The translations under genes and the position numbers were made by a program. The notes under the pieces were generated by a model. The model searched no databases. It had not been told where the DNA came from and worked only from the letters and a program-made list of their open reading frames with translations. Shown here in pieces: positions 56,821 through 64,000 of a stretch of DNA of 64,000 nucleotides. Position 1 is the stretch's first letter, and every line of letters begins with the position of its first letter. Origin of the DNA: Nostoc sp. 'Peltigera membranacea cyanobiont' N6 (GTDB taxonomy: Bacteria > Cyanobacteriota > Cyanobacteriia > Cyanobacteriales > Nostocaceae); contig NZ_CP026681.1 of the NCBI RefSeq assembly GCF_002949735.1, positions 7,098,501 through 7,162,500 of the forward strand, in the 5' to 3' direction.

Positions 56821-57082
56821 CTGCAAGAGTTACACGTTTGTTTTTGTTAATAACAGTACCACCCATCATAACCTTGCCTAATTCTGCTGGAGTTGCATAA
56901 GAAGCGCGATCGCTCATCCGCCCTCGCATATAAGGGTCAAGGGACAAGTAAATCGTGCGGGTGAGTATTTCTGACTCTCCCAGTTCTGGAATTGCCGTTT
57001 TGACAAGAGCAAAATCGCTCTCTTTGGGTTCTGCGATCGGGTAATTTTTGAGCAGAATTTGTTGGTTCTAGGAATCAGACAT
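56821..57082 (-). pseudogene. 5' fragment of an NADP-dependent MDR oxidoreductase gene (YncB/CurA-type)
   Basis: Read on the minus strand from 57082, the frame gives MSDS, an in-frame stop at codon 5, then NQQILLKNYPIAEPKESDF, TAIPELGESEILTRTIYLSL and DPYMRGRMSDRASYATPAELGKVMMGGTV. This is the N-terminal region of the medium-chain NADP-dependent oxidoreductase family that includes YncB/CurA and leukotriene B4 12-hydroxydehydrogenase. About 87 codons remain. Homology stops at the MITE boundary and the catalytic and Rossmann parts are missing, so the gene is dead. Confidence 0.8.
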
Positions 57083-57412
57083 AGATGCTTCCTTTTTTTG
57101 ATAGATTGCTTTATCGATCGTATAGCGGAAGAAAAGGAAGTGCGATCGCTATTAAATTACCCGAACAAGGTTGTTAAAACAAATAATTCGTGGGTTGCAA
57201 GATAGCCGGCTTTTTTAATAAGTTAGGTATCTGACCACCGCACCTTGTATTAAAAATGTTGCTTTGGAGAATACAGGAATGCGATCGCCTCCGACCGACC
57301 CAAGATCGTCGCTTCATTGCAGAAAACTGCATAATTAACGAATACTTGCTTATTTCTTATTTAAAGGTGCAGTTCTATTAGATACTTAAGTAATCTATAT
57401 AAATAGCACCCT

Positions 57413-60400
57413 ATGACTAGACAATACGGATTACACAAGTGTTTGCAGTTCGGATTGGCAAGTGTACTGGGCTGCTTAGTTGTCAGTATCTTTACTGCTA
57501 AAACTCAGGCGCAGCAAAGCAATATCATACCCGATAACACACTTGGCGCTGAGTCCTCTCAAGTTATAGACAACTTTCAGGGACAACCCATAGAAGTAAT
57601 TACTGGTGGTTCAACTCGCCAAATCAATCTATTTCACAGCTTTCAAGAATTTAATATCAGCGAGGGACGGGCGGCGTATTTCTTCAATCCTAGCGCAAAT
57701 ATCCAAAATATTCTAGCACGAGTGACAGGTAATAACCGTTCAGAAATTTTGGGGATACTCGGTACATTTGGTAATTCTAGCCCAAATTTATTTTTGATAA
57801 ATCCCAATGGCATTGTGTTTGGGAAAAATGCCAGTTTAGATGTACAAGGTTCCTTTGTGGGGACGACTGCAAACGGTTTGCAGTTTGGCAATCAAGGGGT
57901 TTTTAGTGCCACAAATCCCCAAGCTGTGCCGTTGTTGACTATTAATCCTTCAGTATTGCTGTTTAATCAAATCCAAGCAAATGGGGGAATTATCAATCAA
58001 TCCCAAGCACCCGCAGGTACTAATCTCATTGGACAAGATGTTACGGGTTTGCGAGTTGCTGATGGTAAAAGTTTGCTGTTTGTTGGTGGCAATATCAATA
58101 TAGATGGTGGTGGAATTCGCGCTTATGGCGGAAATGTTGAGTTAGCAGGTTTGGCTGCACCAGTAAATATAGGATTGAATATTGCTGGTGATAATTTGGG
58201 TTTAGTTATACCTGAAAATGTGGAAGGCGCTGATGTTTCGTTGAGTAATGGCGCAGAAGTTAATGTTCGTGGTGCGGATGGCGGTACTATCACAATTCAG
58301 GCTCGAAATGTAAATTTATCAGGGGGAAGTATATTAAGGGCAGGAATAGATACAGGTTTAGGTACTCCAAATAGTAAAGGTGGAGATATTACTATTAATG
58401 CTACAGCAGATACAACGTTAATAGATAAAGGTTTTATCGCTAACATAGTGCAAAAAAGTGCATTTGGTAATGCTGGCGATATCAATATTACGACTGGGAC
58501 ATTGACGTTACAAAATGCTGGACAAATCAATGCTAATCTCTACGGGCAAGGTAATGCCGGAAATGTAAATATTAATGCTCAAGGTGCTGTTACTGTTACA
58601 GGTCAAAAAGATGATTTAATTAGTTCAATTGGTAGTGCTGTATTGACAGAAGCAACAGGTAATGGTGGTAATATCAACATCAAATCTAGCTCTTTTACAC
58701 TAAGTAATGGTGCTTACCTTAATACTGATATTTTAGGACAAGGTAATGGTGGTAATATTCAAATCACGACAGGTACGCTAAAAGCTACCAATGGAGGCGA
58801 TATTGATAGCAGTATCTTTGGCAAAGGAAACGCTGGGAATATCACCATTAATGCCGTTGATAATATAGTCTTCGATACTAAGAGCGATGTTAGTAGTAAT
58901 GTGTCTATAGAGGGGGTAGGTAACGGAGGAAATATTTACCTGAAAACAGGTTCACTCTCGTTAACTAACGGCAGTGAAGTATCGACAAATGTATCAGGAC
59001 AAGGTAATGCCGGAAATATTACCGTCGAAGCCTCTGATAATGTTAAGCTAGATGGCGTTTTTATCGACGCGGGTAAGTTTGACCTTAATAACTTTGATTA
59101 TGATTCGTTTAGTGGTTTGCAAAGCGATTTAAACATTGGAGGTGTCGGGAAAACAGGAAACATTCAAGTTACTACAGGATCGCTTTCTGTTACTAATGGT
59201 GCCGAAATATCTAGCTTTACTGGTGGAGTCGGAAATGCAGGAAATATCACTATTAATGCCCGCGATAATGTGACATTTTCAGGTTTTGGAGGCAGAATGA
59301 AATCCGGCAGTACAGTATCAAATTTCGGTATTAATAACGCGATAGGTAATGGTGGTGATATTCGCATAACTGCAAGTAATTTACTACTGAAAGATGGCGG
59401 CCAATTAAATGCTAGCAGCGGCGCACAAGGAACTGGAGGTAATATCTTTCTTGATGTTGGCAATACTATTACTTTTGATGGAATTGGCGGTAATAATTTA
59501 TCTAGCGGTGCCACTACGGAAGCATACAATGGTAACGCCGGAAATATTCAAATTGAAACGGGATCGCTGCTTTTCACAAATGGTGGGAGAATATCTTCTT
59601 CACATAGCGAAGGAAAAGGTAATGGTGGAAATATCACCATTAATGCTCGTGATAGAGTAACTTTTGATGGTGTCGTCAAGGGTGGAACTTTTGGTCTTGA
59701 CAAAATTGGTATTAGCGGTTTATTTAGTTATTTGCTGAGTGGTGAAGGTAAAGGAGGTGACATCGAAATTACAACAGGATCGCTTTCCGTCACCAACGGT
59801 GCTGCCATTGCTGGAGACACAAATGGACAGGGAAATGGCGGCAATATCACCATCAACGCCCGCGATAGAGTTTCCCTTACCAATAATGCAACCATTTCTG
59901 CAAACACACTTGGACAGGGAAATGGCGGCAATATCACCATCAATGCCGGCGATACAGTAACTTTTGATGGTGGGAAAAATGGTTTAATTACTTCCGTAGG
60001 CACTAATGCGTTTGACAATAGCACGGGTAATGCTGGGAATATCCACATTAACGCCAGAGAATTATTTCTAAAAAATGGTGGTGCACTCGCCGCTTTTAGT
60101 AGTGGTCAAGGTAATGGTGGTAATATCTTTATCGATACGCGCAATGCTGTAATTATCGATGGTATTAGTAGCAATAAAACGACTGGCGTTTTTACTTCTT
60201 TGTTAGCTGGAGGTGTTGGCAAAGGTGGGGATATTCAAATTACAACCAACTTTTTAACACTAAGCAACGGCGGACTAATTGCTGCTAGCAGTTTCGGTAA
60301 AGGTAATGCTGGTGACATTATAGTGAATGCTGGCGATGCTATTGGGATTGATGGTGTCGGTAGTAATGGACAATTAAGCGGTGTTTTTACTACCTTAGAA

Positions 60401-61393
60401 GGTGAAGCTGAAGCTAAGGGAGGTAATATTAACCTGACAACAGGTTCTTTATTTTTAACCAATGGTGGAATAGTCAATGCTGGTACTTATTCTAGAGGCG
60501 ATGGGGGTAATATTAGCATTGATGCACGCGATCGCATTTTTATTGACGGTGTTAGCACTACAGGTTATGCTAGCGGTCTTTTTAGTACAGTCAATCAAGA
60601 CGCTGTTGGCAATGCAGGTAATATTAACCTGACAACAGATTCTTTATTTTTAAATCGCGGGGGAATCAGTTCAAGCAGCTTTGGGCAAGGAAAAGCCGGA
60701 GATATTAATATTAATTCTGTTTCCACAACGCTTGATAACAAAGCATCTATTGCTGCAATAACTAACTCTGGTGATGGTGGAAATATTAATTTAACTGCCA
60801 GCGATCGCTTATTATTGCGTAACAGTAGCCAAATTTCGACCACCGCAGGTACAGCGCAATTAGGTGGCAATGGTGGTAACATCGATATCAATTCAAAATT
60901 TATCATTGCCATTCCCGAAGAAAACAGCGATATTACAGCCAATGCTTTCACCGGAACAGGTGGAAACGTCAAAATCAATTCTCAAGGTATTTTCGGTATC
61001 GAGTCGCGGACAAAGCCAACGGAAAGAAGTGATATTACCGCCAGTTCAGAACGAGGCGTTGCAGGTGCGGTTAATATCAACGCACCCGATACAAGTTCCA
61101 TCAAAAATAGCTTCACCGAATTACCTCCAGTCATTGATACTAATGCACTCATCGCTAATAGTTGCATTTCACGCAGCACTAAGCGACAAGAAAACTCTTT
61201 TACCATCACAGGTTCCGGTGCTTTGACTAGCAATCGTCCTGGGGTTTTGGTTTCTAACTATACAACTGGGGAAGTCAGAGGTGTTGAAACTACATCCCGT
61301 CCCTGGAAGAAAGGCGATGCAATTATCGAACCGCAAGGTTTATATCGGCTAAATAATGGACAGATGCTATTAAGTCGAGAATGTTCTAATTAA
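57413..61393 (+). CDS. Filamentous haemagglutinin-type adhesin (TpsA) with TPS domain
   Basis: 1326 residues. A signal peptide is evident (hydrophobic LASVLGCLVVSIFTA, cleavage after about residue 34 in TQAQQS). The TPS secretion domain follows, with NPNGIVFG near 130 and the earlier LGAESSQV and INLFHSFQEFNI motifs. From about 270 to 1200 the protein is a run of beta-helix repeats such as GNGGNITINARD and TGSLSVTNGAEI. It ends with the C-terminal block seen in many cyanobacterial haemagglutinin-like proteins (NSCISRST, ITGSGALTSNRPG). It should be secreted across the outer membrane by a TpsB partner and act at the cell surface. A ShlB-type TpsB is encoded on the opposite strand at the right edge. 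Not obviously part of the NRPS/PKS pathway. Confidence 0.92.
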   Translation: MTRQYGLHKCLQFGLASVLGCLVVSIFTAKTQAQQSNIIPDNTLGAESSQVIDNFQGQPIEVITGGSTRQINLFHSFQEFNISEGRAAYFFNPSANIQNILARVTGNNRSEILGILGTFGNSSPNLFLINPNGIVFGKNASLDVQGSFVGTTANGLQFGNQGVFSATNPQAVPLLTINPSVLLFNQIQANGGIINQSQAPAGTNLIGQDVTGLRVADGKSLLFVGGNINIDGGGIRAYGGNVELAGLAAPVNIGLNIAGDNLGLVIPENVEGADVSLSNGAEVNVRGADGGTITIQARNVNLSGGSILRAGIDTGLGTPNSKGGDITINATADTTLIDKGFIANIVQKSAFGNAGDINITTGTLTLQNAGQINANLYGQGNAGNVNINAQGAVTVTGQKDDLISSIGSAVLTEATGNGGNINIKSSSFTLSNGAYLNTDILGQGNGGNIQITTGTLKATNGGDIDSSIFGKGNAGNITINAVDNIVFDTKSDVSSNVSIEGVGNGGNIYLKTGSLSLTNGSEVSTNVSGQGNAGNITVEASDNVKLDGVFIDAGKFDLNNFDYDSFSGLQSDLNIGGVGKTGNIQVTTGSLSVTNGAEISSFTGGVGNAGNITINARDNVTFSGFGGRMKSGSTVSNFGINNAIGNGGDIRITASNLLLKDGGQLNASSGAQGTGGNIFLDVGNTITFDGIGGNNLSSGATTEAYNGNAGNIQIETGSLLFTNGGRISSSHSEGKGNGGNITINARDRVTFDGVVKGGTFGLDKIGISGLFSYLLSGEGKGGDIEITTGSLSVTNGAAIAGDTNGQGNGGNITINARDRVSLTNNATISANTLGQGNGGNITINAGDTVTFDGGKNGLITSVGTNAFDNSTGNAGNIHINARELFLKNGGALAAFSSGQGNGGNIFIDTRNAVIIDGISSNKTTGVFTSLLAGGVGKGGDIQITTNFLTLSNGGLIAASSFGKGNAGDIIVNAGDAIGIDGVGSNGQLSGVFTTLEGEAEAKGGNINLTTGSLFLTNGGIVNAGTYSRGDGGNISIDARDRIFIDGVSTTGYASGLFSTVNQDAVGNAGNINLTTDSLFLNRGGISSSSFGQGKAGDININSVSTTLDNKASIAAITNSGDGGNINLTASDRLLLRNSSQISTTAGTAQLGGNGGNIDINSKFIIAIPEENSDITANAFTGTGGNVKINSQGIFGIESRTKPTERSDITASSERGVAGAVNINAPDTSSIKNSFTELPPVIDTNALIANSCISRSTKRQENSFTITGSGALTSNRPGVLVSNYTTGEVRGVETTSRPWKKGDAIIEPQGLYRLNNGQMLLSRECSN

Positions 61394-61766
61394 TGTTATG
61401 TAGAAATCCGGTTTGATTTCTGGAAAAATTTAAGTGTATGTAGGGTCAATACGGTTTGGATAAGATCCCCCCGCCTGTGGCTACCCCCTTTTTAAGGGGG
61501 TAGAAGACGGTTATAAGCCCCCCTTTTTAAGGGGGGTTGGGGGGGATCTTCGAGGAATAAACACCTTAACCAAACCGTATTGGGAGTTAGGGGATATTTG
61601 CTGAATTTAGATTCCCGACTTTTAAAAAAGTTGACGATCTAAGTTGCAACTTTTAGTTAACGTAAGGAACGTGGATTAAATAAAGTGTAAAAGTAGCACC
61701 ATTCTCCGTTCCATCAGAATTGCAGATTATTAAATTTGCATTCCTAAGTGCCATTCCGTTTTAGTC
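61394..61766. other. 373-bp gene-free spacer
   Basis: It holds a palindromic element (61447-61582) with two CCCCC-TTTTTAA-GGGGG hairpins. Nothing else is recognisable. Confidence 0.6.
61447..61582. mobile_element. Palindromic MITE-like element with 13-bp perfect terminal inverted repeats
   Basis: A 136-bp stretch begins CAATACGGTTTGG and ends CCAAACCGTATTG, a perfect 13-bp inverted repeat. Next in from the ends are AAGATCCCCCC and GGGGGGATCTT. The interior holds two hairpins, CTACCCCC...GGGGGTAG at 61481-61503 and a CCCCCC/GGGGGG pair near 61518-61536. Located just after the TpsA stop, it may also act as a terminator. Confidence 0.65.
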
Positions 61767-62129
61767 TTAGGTAGTAGGCAAAACCATGCTTTGACGCACA
61801 GTACGCTTGCGATCGCTTTTACGAATTCCTCCAGCCATCTGATATTCGTGGCTATTACTACCATATTTATAAGCAATTCCACGCAATATTTTTTCAGAAT
61901 AGTCTGCCAAATCTTCTTCATTTTCTACGATTTGGGTCAGTAAGATATCGATAGTAGAAAGGGTGGTATTGTATTCTTCAAGAGATTTTCGGAGGTTTTC
62001 AATTTTGTCAGTATAATCTTTAACTGTCAAACCCTCGCCTACGTCTAGAGTTGGATTGATAGACTTAATACTTGCTAGACGTATCCCAGCTTTGCTGAGA
62101 ACACGTGAACTGCGTTTTGGTCTTGCCAT
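61767..62129 (-). CDS. Conserved cyanobacterial hypothetical protein with coiled-coil centre
   Basis: 120 residues. The N-terminus MARPKRSSRVLSKAG and C-terminus YQMAGGIRKSDRKRT are basic and flank a central predicted coiled coil (about 36-80, IENLRKSLEEYNTTLSTIDI then VENEEDLADYSEKIL). I recall similar short proteins (MARPKRSSRVL... AGGxRKSDR) in many cyanobacteria, with no known function. It is on the opposite strand to the TpsA gene. The basic ends could bind nucleic acid, but that is speculation. Confidence 0.75.
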   Translation of the reverse strand: MARPKRSSRVLSKAGIRLASIKSINPTLDVGEGLTVKDYTDKIENLRKSLEEYNTTLSTIDILLTQIVENEEDLADYSEKILRGIAYKYGSNSHEYQMAGGIRKSDRKRTVRQSMVLPTT

Positions 62130-62420
62130 AATTAATACTCACTTTTTACATTTCTCATAACTCCATACTGAACAATTGTTTAAAAGGTTGTCATACGTAG
62201 AATTGTTGATTTTTTAACAAAACTAAAAATTAATTAATTTACAGCAGTTTCTACGTATTTAAACTACATCTCTTATTGGGTAGGTATCCCCAGTCCCAGG
62301 TGTCAACTTAAGTCCAAGCAAATAGAATTGCTTCTGGCACATTGCATGTAGCTTGCTTTGACCTAGTAGTACGCGGCTACACAAGTCTAGTCCGCCTCCT
62401 CGGACTAAGTAAAGAAAAAT

Positions 62421-62786
62421 TAAGAGGATGTTTGAAAAGTCCTGTTGTAGGTATTAAAAGTTTTAGATCCCCCTAAATCCCCCTTAAAAAGGGGGACTTT
62501 AAGAGACTTTTGCCCCCCTTTTTAAGGGGGGTTGGGGGGATCAAAAGCCTATGGGACTTCCAACAAATAAATTACCCAATCTTGTGGGGTGGGCAACATG
62601 AGCGCCCATATACAAAGGCGCTCATGTTGCCCACCCCACAAGAAGTAGTTGAGTATTTTTTTATTTCGAAGTGCCTATGAAGCAACTCTAGAAGACTTGT
62701 GTGTACAATGTAGCTTTTTAAGGGGGGTTAGGGGGGATATAAAAGTGCCTAAAATTACAGTGAAATACTTATTTATTCAACCTTTA
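62421..62786. mobile_element. MITE-like element with TAAGAGGATG end, copy 2, with nested repeats
   Basis: The left part TAAGAGGATGTTTGAAAAGT and GTAGGTATTAAAA match the start of the element at 56645. The right part (CTTGTGTGTAC, TTTTTAAGGGGGGTTAGGGG, CCTAAAATTACAG, TTATTTATTCAACC) matches its end. About 200 bp between them are absent from copy 1 and contain CCCCCTT/AAGGGGG hairpins and the palindrome at 62581-62642, suggesting later insertions into the element. Confidence 0.55.
62581..62642. repeat. Perfect 26-bp-arm inverted repeat (hairpin)
   Basis: Two exact complementary 26-bp arms (first starts CTTGTGGGGTGGGCAACATG, 62581-62606; second 62617-62642) flank a 10-nt loop. The perfect match means recent spread or structural constraint. 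It sits inside the MITE-like copy 2. Confidence 0.9.
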
Positions 62787-62927
62787 AGGGTTTAAAACCC
62801 ACAGAGGTGAGTAAAGTTTAGTGTAGATGCGGTTTATAACCGCCCTTTTAGTATTAAGTTGACACAAATAGAAATTCTTTATAACGTCAAGGCGAAAGCT
62901 GCTACAGACTGCGCGAAACACGGAAAT

Positions 62928-63095
62928 GTGAAGGCGGAAGCTGCTACAGGGAAGGCGGAAGCTGCTACAGGGAAGACGGAAGTTGCTACAGGGAAGGCGG
63001 AAGCTGCTACAGGGAAGGCGGAAGCTGCTACAGGGAAGGCGGAAGTTGCTACAGGGAAGGCGGAAGTTGCTACAGGGAAGGCGGAAGTTGCTACA
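62928..63095. repeat. Tandem repeat: eight copies of a 21-bp unit
   Basis: The unit is GGGAAGGCGGAAGCTGCTAC plus A, repeated eight times with a C/T change in the ninth-from-last base and one G/A change. A degenerate ninth copy lies at 62886-62906. Translated on the plus strand it gives GKAEAAT/GKAEVAT heptapeptides; on the minus strand PVAASAF. No start, ribosome site or conserved flank supports a real gene. Confidence 0.9.
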
Positions 63096-63200
63096 GGGAA
63101 GACAAAACAAAAAAACGTCAACCCTGAAGGCGTAGTTTTGCATAAGTCCTATTTATTTATCGCTAAAATAAAAACAAACGGGAAAACTGGTGGCTACTTA

Positions 63201-64000
63201 TCAAAATGGTTGATAGCGGACTGAAAAACTAAAACCATTATCTTGTAGCGAAGTACCGCGATCGCTTGTTCCCATAAATGGTATACCATAATCTGCACGC
63301 AATACTAAACCATTTAAAGGTTGCCAGTTTAAACCTAAACCCAGACTAGCAATGGTTTGTGGGTCGGCATTAATAGCGCGATTGTTCCAAGCTGTGCCGA
63401 TGTCAACGAATGGTATTAGCTGTAAAGTTTGCACATTTGATGTCAGGGGAATACGAACTTCCACACCTCCAACTACCCCATTGTCAGCAACAATTTGGTT
63501 TTGACGATAACCGCGCACTGTATCCACTCCGCCAATGCTAATTTTTTCCAGCGACAGTAAGGAATCAGGAGTGAGTTGAGTGTTAACTTTAGCCAACATC
63601 AAGATGCGGGGAGATAGCCGTTGCACCCATTGAAATTGTCCTACCCAGGAAAAAAAACGCCCATCAGTACCACTATCATTAACGGTTGCATCAAAACCAC
63701 CAATCCCAAAACTAAATTGCGATCGCGCCGCTAAAACACTGTTAGCATTACGTTGTAACCAATCTTGGGAAAAGCGAATTACCGTAACTTTTGATTTTCC
63801 ATTTTCCGGCCCTTCAGTAAAAGAAAAGGGGATATCATTAAGGATGAAGGTTTGGCTACGTCGTAAATCAAATGCTAAACGGAGAGCAAATTCGTTGTTT
63901 GGGGTGTGAGTAAGCGGTTGACGCACGTTAAAAGAAAGGGTTTCGGCTTCGCTGCGAATATTTAAATCGCTAAACTTGCTTTCAATAATCCGGCTACCAC
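63201..64000 (-). CDS. ShlB/FhaC/HecB-family outer-membrane transporter (TpsB), C-terminal part
   Basis: The minus-strand frame is open to the right edge, so about 265 C-terminal residues are seen and the N-terminal POTRA region lies outside the window. The Omp85-superfamily motif VRGYRQNQ (with SIGGVDT before it) is clear, followed by GVEVRIPL and alternating strands ending in an aromatic residue (SFSVRYQPF at the C-terminus), as in a beta-barrel. TpsB proteins translocate TpsA substrates across the outer membrane. The TpsA-type adhesin at 57413 is on the opposite strand, converging with it, and may be the cargo. Confidence 0.88.
   Translation of the reverse strand, partial: GSRIIESKFSDLNIRSEAETLSFNVRQPLTHTPNNEFALRLAFDLRRSQTFILNDIPFSFTEGPENGKSKVTVIRFSQDWLQRNANSVLAARSQFSFGIGGFDATVNDSGTDGRFFSWVGQFQWVQRLSPRILMLAKVNTQLTPDSLLSLEKISIGGVDTVRGYRQNQIVADNGVVGGVEVRIPLTSNVQTLQLIPFVDIGTAWNNRAINADPQTIASLGLGLNWQPLNGLVLRADYGIPFMGTSDRGTSLQDNGFSFSVRYQPF

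Larger units (their letters stand above)
56456..57412. other. 957-bp spacer after the biosynthetic locus
   Basis: No intact gene. It holds a MITE-like element (56645-56820) and, abutting it, the decayed 5' end of an oxidoreductase gene on the minus strand (56821-57082). The remaining 330 bp up to the TpsA start carry several GCGATCGC sites but no pattern I can name. The promoter of the TpsA gene should be near 57300-57400, but I cannot fix it. Confidence 0.6.
62130..63200. other. 1.07-kb repeat-rich spacer
   Basis: No convincing gene. From left to right it holds about 290 bp without a visible pattern, a second copy of the 56645 MITE family interrupted by other repeats (62421-62786), including a 26-bp-arm perfect hairpin (62581-62642), and a 21-bp tandem repeat (62928-63095). 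The reading frames across the tandem repeat are open on both strands because the unit is a multiple of three. Confidence 0.6.

Noticed and set aside
57643..61233. Several minus-strand ORFs of 77-127 residues inside the TpsA gene
   Set aside because: They arise from the repetitive Gly/Asn-rich codons of the beta-helix repeats. Low complexity and no start signals.
62928..63095. Possible CRISPR array
   Set aside because: The 21-bp units are directly adjacent without spacers, and no cas genes are present. It is a simple tandem repeat.
62859..63224. Plus-strand 121-residue frame with GKAEAAT repeats, and overlapping minus-strand frames of 80 and 119 residues
   Set aside because: All are produced by the 21-bp tandem repeat, whose unit is a multiple of three. 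They start with weak codons, have no ribosome site, and are flanked by MITE remnants.
1..64000. tRNA, rRNA genes, riboswitches, replication origin or phage attachment sites
   Set aside because: I saw no cloverleaf, rRNA-like block, conserved riboswitch core or DnaA-box cluster on reading both strands.

Overview
The window is a low-GC cyanobacterial segment, most likely from a heterocystous Nostoc-like strain. Supporting signs are abundant GCGATCGC (HIP1) palindromes, CYP110-like P450s, an FAAL-started assembly line, a two-partner-secretion haemagglutinin, and Nostoc-type short palindromic repeats and MITEs. Nearly all of it (1383-56455) is one unidirectional NRPS/PKS locus.

Layout: 2-712 is the 3' end of a penicillin/AHL acylase-type gene. 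713-1382 is a 670-bp leader with two Fur-box-like sites. 1383-51215 is the assembly line with embedded tailoring and precursor genes. 51221-56455 holds two P450s, a sucrase/ferredoxin-like (thioredoxin-fold) protein and a MATE exporter. 56456-57412 is a decayed spacer with a MITE and an oxidoreductase gene fragment. 57413-64000 holds a TpsA-type adhesin, a small hypothetical gene, repeats, and the 3' part of a TpsB/ShlB transporter on the minus strand.

Read colinearly the assembly line is: FAAL-ACP-C-A(Ala)-PCP; KS-AT-KR-ACP; free-standing C; SyrP-like hydroxylase; [C-like/interface]-A(Asp)-PCP-E; free-standing C; cupin/JmjC oxygenase; methyltransferase; EctB-like Dab aminotransferase; [half C]-A(Dab?)-PCP; KS-AT-KR(dead)-ACP; luciferase-like monooxygenase; C-A(beta-Ala)-PCP; PanP-like aspartate decarboxylase; KS-AT-KR-ACP; KS-AT-KR(dead)-ACP; C-A(beta-Ala)-PCP-TE. 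The A-domain codes I aligned by hand against GrsA are DLFNNALTYK (Ala), DLTKIGHVGK (Asp), DIWEMVADDK (cationic, Dab by context), VDWVISLADK and VDWVISLANK (beta-Ala). The codes and the precursor genes agree: EctB would supply Dab and PanP beta-Ala, while the SyrP-like enzyme would make beta-hydroxy-Asp.

The inferred product is an N-acylated peptide-polyketide of the form fatty acyl-Ala-ketide-D-(beta-OH-Asp)-Dab-ketide-beta-Ala-ketide-ketide-beta-Ala, with further hydroxylation and possibly methylation. I cannot match this order to a named compound. Beta-hydroxy-Asp and the Fur-like sites suggest an iron-binding lipopeptide (compare the cyanochelin-type cyanobacterial siderophores), but this is inference. 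Other points of interest are the unusual splitting of the Asp and Dab modules over several proteins, a recent AT-domain gene-conversion tract, and intergenic repeats absorbed into coding sequence.
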